From Apostichopus japonicus (lineage: Eukaryota > Echinodermata > Holothuroidea > Aspidochirotida > Stichopodidae), in NCBI RefSeq assembly GCF_037975245.1, contig NC_092564.1:19041984-19105983 (forward strand): a stretch of 64,000 bases of DNA, in the 5' to 3' direction. A program made the translations under genes and the position numbers. Positions within the stretch are counted from its first letter, which is position 1; each line of letters opens with the position of its first letter. Below the pieces are notes generated by a model. That model was given only the letters and a program-made list of their open reading frames with translations, did no database searches and was not told the origin of the DNA. Of this stretch, positions 20,234 to 64,000 are shown one piece after another.

Positions 20234-22062
20234 CATTTGTTTGCATTATTTGAGGAAATTAGTTCTGTTTTGTGTTTTCATGTCGTCGACTGTACATATG
20301 GTATCTTTCCCCCCTTGTCACCATGGTGACACAGACCAGTGCTGTCTTACTGTAATGTAGGACTGTACTGCAGTGATACTGTTAGGATCGCTCACACATT
20401 TTTCGGTAGAAGACCAACAGTACAGTAGTGCATGGAGCTGTCTGCTGGGTATAGTAGACTTGAAAATTTCGCCATCAGCTGTTAAAGCAGTGTCGTACTC
20501 TTCAGAAATGAAGCCTTCAAAATCTTGTACTAGGTTGCCATGGGAACGGGTACAAAAGTCTGTCATAATGATTTTTCATCATGATACAAATTTAATGTAG
20601 TTTTAATAATTTCATAATTCTCCTGGACAGAAATCAATCCAGCTGTTACATACATGAAGAAAATTGATCGGCACTGTCAGTACTCTTTTTTGATCAATGC
20701 TTTCAAACAAATTCTGGGTTGTTTATTGACAGTGTTTGTTGTACAGTAAACATTATACGGGGGACGGAGATACAGTGATGTTAATTTCTCTTTAATTAAA
20801 GGCGGCTCTCAAAGCAGCAAGTAAAGTTGATTTGGATAATGCTCTTTTGTGCTATTTTGATACTGAAATCTAATTTAAACACTGTAGGTCATTCATCTGA
20901 AATTCTAATTTTTATTTCAAATGCTGAAACAACAACAGGTTAAACAAATGTTTTGAAAATGTTACAGTGTTGCATAAATTCAACTTTGTTATAAAGAATT
21001 AAGTCTGAGAAAATCTTGTAGGGTTATATAAAAAAAATTATAATAAAAAAACTGTTGAATAAAAATGATGTTAACTAGTCATTCCTGAAGCTACATTTGG
21101 TGGATTAATGTAGGAGAGTGTCAGGGAGTTTTGTCAACTGTAGTCTTATTTAAGTAAATTGGCCGACATCCAAAAGTTTTGAAAATAATCTGCCTTATTT
21201 TGTGCGTCACTGTATAAATAGGACAAAGATCTGACCATCATCTTTGGTTTATATGAAAGAGATCTTTGTGAAGAAAAACTCAGAAATATCTAGTTCCGTT
21301 TGGGAGATACTGTATCTTACTGTAGTTTAAAAGTTGCGTCTTGCAGCTTTCATATCGTTACTCTGTGCCATCATCGTGCTACTAGGATCGGAAAGCTTTT
21401 ACTTTTTGTCGTGTCTGTTTCGCTTTTCATATTTTCAAGGTACAGTCAAATGTTAAACAGTGTTGACCCTGAAACCAATGCTGTCATTATAGTACATGTC
21501 ACATTGAGAGGTTCAGTATTTGAAATTTCAGCATATTTTGTAAATCCCACCTCCATTACAGAAAATAAACATGGTAATATGCGAAGAAAAAAAAAACATA
21601 GAAACTGAAGCGCAAGAGGCTCGATGATGTCATATTTAGACTTGATCAAGTGGATTAACATTGTATGTGAAGGAACAGTACAGTAGATCTGTGATATTAT
21701 CCAAATGGAATAAGATGTTACTTAGCTGTTTGTGGAAGTCTCATGACAGTGGAGGCTGGTTGGGGTGACGGGGGGGGGGGGGGGATTTAGTTGTTTAATA
21801 CAGTTATCTCTATCTCATAGACCAAGGATGATGGTTGGGTTTGTACCTCATGGCAGTGGAGGGCTGGAGGCTGGTGGGATGAGAGGGGAGGGGGTAAAGT
21901 TGTTCATGACAGCTATCTCTATCTCATAGACCAATAATGGTGGTAGGGTACATGTGTCTCCTTTAATACACTAAGGTTAAGAATGGGACTGTAAAAAGTC
22001 AAACAAAAAGGGTACTGCAGGCTCCCAGCATTATGTTCCCTCTTTTGTCCTCATCTTTACAG
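20234..22062. other. Interval between the ZBED-like and cyclophilin genes
   Basis: No coding sequence. It must contain the promoter and any 5' noncoding exon of the cyclophilin-RS gene, but I cannot place them. Confidence 0.4.
21742..21955. repeat. ~108-bp tandem duplication
   Basis: Two copies of CAGTGGAGG..GCTGG..TATCTCTATCTCATAGACCAA..GATGGT(A/T)GG, the first with a G-run. Confidence 0.8.
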
Positions 22063-60754
<38,692 letters not shown>

Positions 60755-60890
60755 TAGGCAGAGGCCTTGATTTTGTTATTTTTTAATCACATTTTACTTT
60801 CAGAGAATATTTGATCCTTGTTGATGTTTGCCATCTGTTGGGAAAGACTCCACCTCGTCCGAATAGTTTCAGGTAGAATTGTAAAATTGG

Positions 60891-60896
60891 AATAAA
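60891..60896 (+). terminator. Poly(A) signal of the PPIG-like gene
   Basis: AATAAA 136 nt after the stop, with A/T-rich then T-rich sequence downstream. Confidence 0.75.
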
Positions 60897-63610
60897 GAAG
60901 ATTAACCAATGTCATGAAATGTACCACCTGTTTTAGTTAAATTTATGCAAAGATTTTTTTTTCAACTTGCCAATTGGATCTGTTGTCATATGGGAGGTAT
61001 GTAAAATTCTATACGAAAGTGATATTTGCTAGTTATTTTAAATCTAATAGACTTAGAAAAATCAAGTCGTCAAATCCAAAATTAAACATTTGAGAAACTT
61101 CACTCAAAAGCACTCTTCTATGGGAATGAGGGCGGTTTTGAAGAACTTTGGCTTCGAGTACAACGTTTATGTATCTGATAATAACCATCGTTTGTAGTCA
61201 TTGCCGACTTTGCAATCCACGGTCCCTCTCACAAGTGCGCTGGGTTGAAAAGAGTGACTCCATAGTTTTCCCTTTCAGGGGAAACCAAAAAGGAGGACTA
61301 AGTAAATGTTATTTCTTGGACTTTTTGTATTGTCAGTTTAAAGATCCATTTAAAGTATCATTCTCACATTTAAGTGTCTTATCTGTTGTATATGATCTTT
61401 TTATTTTGCTTGTTTCCTTCTTTCATTCTACAGGTTAATTAAAGCATGATAAAAAAAAACCACTCATTATCCAGAAAGCCACAACTTTTGAATTTTTCTT
61501 AATTATATAACTGTTATAGAATTGTAATGTACAGCAAGATTTTGAAACTAGAATCACTCTAAAGATGGTATGGGTTAATTAATACAAAAGATGTCTTAAT
61601 GTACAAGAAATAATGTTGGGGTTTTTTTTTTTCAATTTTTTTTTTTCATGACTTTTAAGAAGGGATGTGGTGCATTTAACATGCCAAAGATTTGTTAAAC
61701 TGGATTTCATGGACCATGAAGCAGTGTTGGCAATAGATCTATGCAAGTAACGGGATGTACCAATATGATAGTAATAGTGTATCGTTGTGAGAGAGGGCTG
61801 TGTACTAACCACGTAAGGCCTTACGTGACAGGGTATATCATGCTTGCTCCCCAAGTAAAATGGCAGGGAGGAGAGGTGGTGGGGTGGGGGTTCCAATTTT
61901 GAGTGATCCAGTTGACTTTGAACTTTTTGACTCAAGACTTTTTGAACTCACAAAGACTATCGGGTTGGAAGGCTATCTGGAAATACAGAAAAGTGCATAG
62001 AGAGGGTGTGCTGTACCAATGTACTAATGTAGTGATGGTAAACTGGTCAAATTAACAATACAACAAGTTGCTGTTCCTATGAAGACGTCATCTTGTTTTC
62101 TGAAATATTTACACGAGGCAAGTCAAACGCCTTTTGATATCATCTGTTTTATATGCATTTCATGACGAGTGGTTTGACAGATTATTACAATAGTTTATAC
62201 ACAATGTGGACGATTTAGATACTATATTTTATTCTGGTTATACCGAAGTGACATAAATATTTCTCCAACTGCTGTTTATGATTGGGTTTCTGGCCATGAT
62301 AAGAAGTTCCTGCTATCCCTGCAGCTGATGGTGGTGAGAGATGAGGGGGGGGGTGCCACTGGGGAGCCAATGATTTGATAATACTTGAAGATCTTAATGT
62401 CATTTTATGACCTCCATCAATTTTGTATTATTTCCTATTTTCCTTTTGAAATCATTCACTGATTATTCACGATCGGGTCCATCAACACTTCCGATGCTTA
62501 TCAAATCCTTTTTTCGCATCAGTGTTCTGATAGTTTTGTTGATCATTTTCACCGTTTCCTTGTTTTTGTATTCGTTATCCTCATTTTCTTGTCCCTCCAG
62601 ACAGAGGGGGCGTGTGTCATGCAACCAAAAAAAAAAAAGCTTTTAAAATCAAATAAAAAATTTCGACAATAAATAACTGAGAAAAATAAAGAATTGCTGT
62701 AGTTCTCTTTTTGTTTACTATTTTCCAATTCAAATATGTGAGCCTTGACATGAAAAATGTTAACATGAGACAAAGATGACTGGCAGAGGGAGGTCTCATC
62801 TAAGACCAAAAGTAATATTACTGCAGTTTGATAACTAGTGGTGCTGTTAGGGGTTGGTGGGGGGGGGGGGGTTCTCTATCCCCAAGTGATCAACGTACAG
62901 GTCATGAACCACACTTATGAAAGGGCTTCCTGCAGCATACCATAATAATATGAAGTTTGCGGTTATTGTGTGTACAGAGATACGCCTACGGTAGGAAATT
63001 ATTCTGATGAAGAATTTATTTAACTGATACATGTTAATTCTTAATTTCACTCTTGTTAAAGATTTTCAACCAGAATGCAAAAATGCATTGAAGATTCGAT
63101 TACTTCATTGCAATAGACTTCTGCTCATTCACCAGAAACAGCTATTATAATATAAATGTCCTGATTTCTACCATGAGATACGCTATCATGTTTAAATGGC
63201 TTCCAGAGTTTGAATACTGGTGACCCAGATGACCTCTATTAAAAGTACATGTAACCTCCACGTTAAACAATAAACTTCTTCTCTATATGATTCATGCACA
63301 TGCCAACAAGATTTCCAAACTTGGACCCCTGGTAATGCCAAATGACCTTTGATCTCCACCAAAAATAATAATGGTCTTGATCTCAACGTTTCACAACTAG
63401 GTACTAATTATGAGATGAGTCCAAGCTTTCCTTCATGAGATATCGTGTTTACATGTTTCACAATTTGACCTAGCTCTGGTGACCCAAAATGACATTTGAC
63501 CTCCCAGAAAACAATGATAGGGTTCTTCTACTCAATGTGGTATTCCTACACACCAATTATTAAATTGGTCAAATTTTCCCTTCTTGAGATATCGTATTTA
63601 TACAAGCAAT
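60897..63610. other. Downstream intergenic region
   Basis: A/T-rich with homopolymer runs. Frames of up to 118 codons have no motif or splice context I trust. No gene or RNA gene recognised. Confidence 0.5.
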
Positions 63611-64000
63611 CAGTGGCGGAGAAACAGGGGGGGTTGGGGGGTTTTAACCCCCCACTTTTTGAAGAGGGGGGTGGTTGGCCCACACAATCAACCCCCCTAG
63701 TTTTTGCCAGTAATTATCTGTTATAGCCTATGTTATGTGCTCCAAATGGCATAATAAATCAAATTATTAAATTTGAAATTGTTAAAGTCATTTCAACCTT
63801 TTACCTGGTAGGCTACATCAACAATTAACGATCGAAAAACGAGTTAGAATTGACCCACACATTATTTCTAGCCCCTTTCCCCCACCTTACGCATTGGAAC
63901 TTTAGCTCACTAAGGCGCTAACTTCACCCCACAACAGACATACATAAAATAACGTTTTGTTGCTGTTGAATAGCTTTGGAACTGTTTGGAACTGGAATAG
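63611..64000. mobile_element. Left part of another hAT-like MITE
   Basis: CAGTGGCGGAGAAAC followed by a long G-run and C-rich text, as at the other MITE ends. No matching right end appears before the window stops, so its extent is unknown. Confidence 0.45.

Noticed and set aside
61579-61935. 118-codon minus-strand frame in the downstream region
   Set aside because: Composition like the surrounding A/T-rich DNA, low-complexity Lys run, no recognisable domain.

Overview
The window is nuclear DNA of an animal. It has spliced genes with GT-AG introns, long A/T-rich introns, tRNA-derived SINEs, satellites and many small hAT-type MITEs. A cyclophilin-RS gene of the PPIG/NKTR type, a ZBED-like domesticated transposase and a Golgi-type sulfotransferase, together with this repeat style, fit a marine invertebrate deuterostome. 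An echinoderm is my best guess, but the clade is inference and cannot be fixed from this sequence.

Layout. 1-928 is an ~85-bp satellite in a higher-order array. 1306-2723 (minus) is a two-exon membrane sulfotransferase gene. 2.8-11 kb is a gene-poor transposon graveyard: a tRNA-headed SINE, two clean MITEs (3724-4057 and 4891-5266) and a Russian-doll nest of up to five hAT-like elements (6045-10891) with matching terminal inverted repeats. Two of the inner levels still show 8-bp target duplications. Most of these elements share one internal sequence module. 12552-17246 (plus) is a two-exon BED-finger/hAT-derived gene whose transposase catalytic positions are lost although the reading frame is intact. 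Its probable 3' UTR carries a perfect 31-bp inverted repeat and may run to a poly(A) signal at 20228.

22063-60754 (plus) is one large gene of 19 recognised coding exons, about 38.7 kb. It encodes a 996-residue nuclear cyclophilin with a C-terminal RS tail, the PPIG/NKTR/Moca-cyp type. All exon junctions keep frame, and an AATAAA lies at 60891. Exons 12-18 are all phase 2-2 and a multiple of three long, so the RS half is built of skippable cassettes. Introns hold minisatellites, a (GAT)50 array, two more SINE heads, a decayed duplicate of exon 9 that would act as a premature-stop exon, and an in-phase 21-bp candidate microexon inside the cyclophilin domain. 60.9-63.6 kb shows no gene. Another MITE starts at 63611 and runs out of the window.

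The genes do not form a pathway. The cyclophilin-RS protein is expected in splicing speckles, the ZBED-like protein is probably a DNA-binding regulator, and the sulfotransferase should act in the Golgi. No unambiguously new multi-gene system was found. The most novel items are the nested MITE complex with its shared core, the exapted transposase, and the unusual splicing architecture of the cyclophilin-RS gene.
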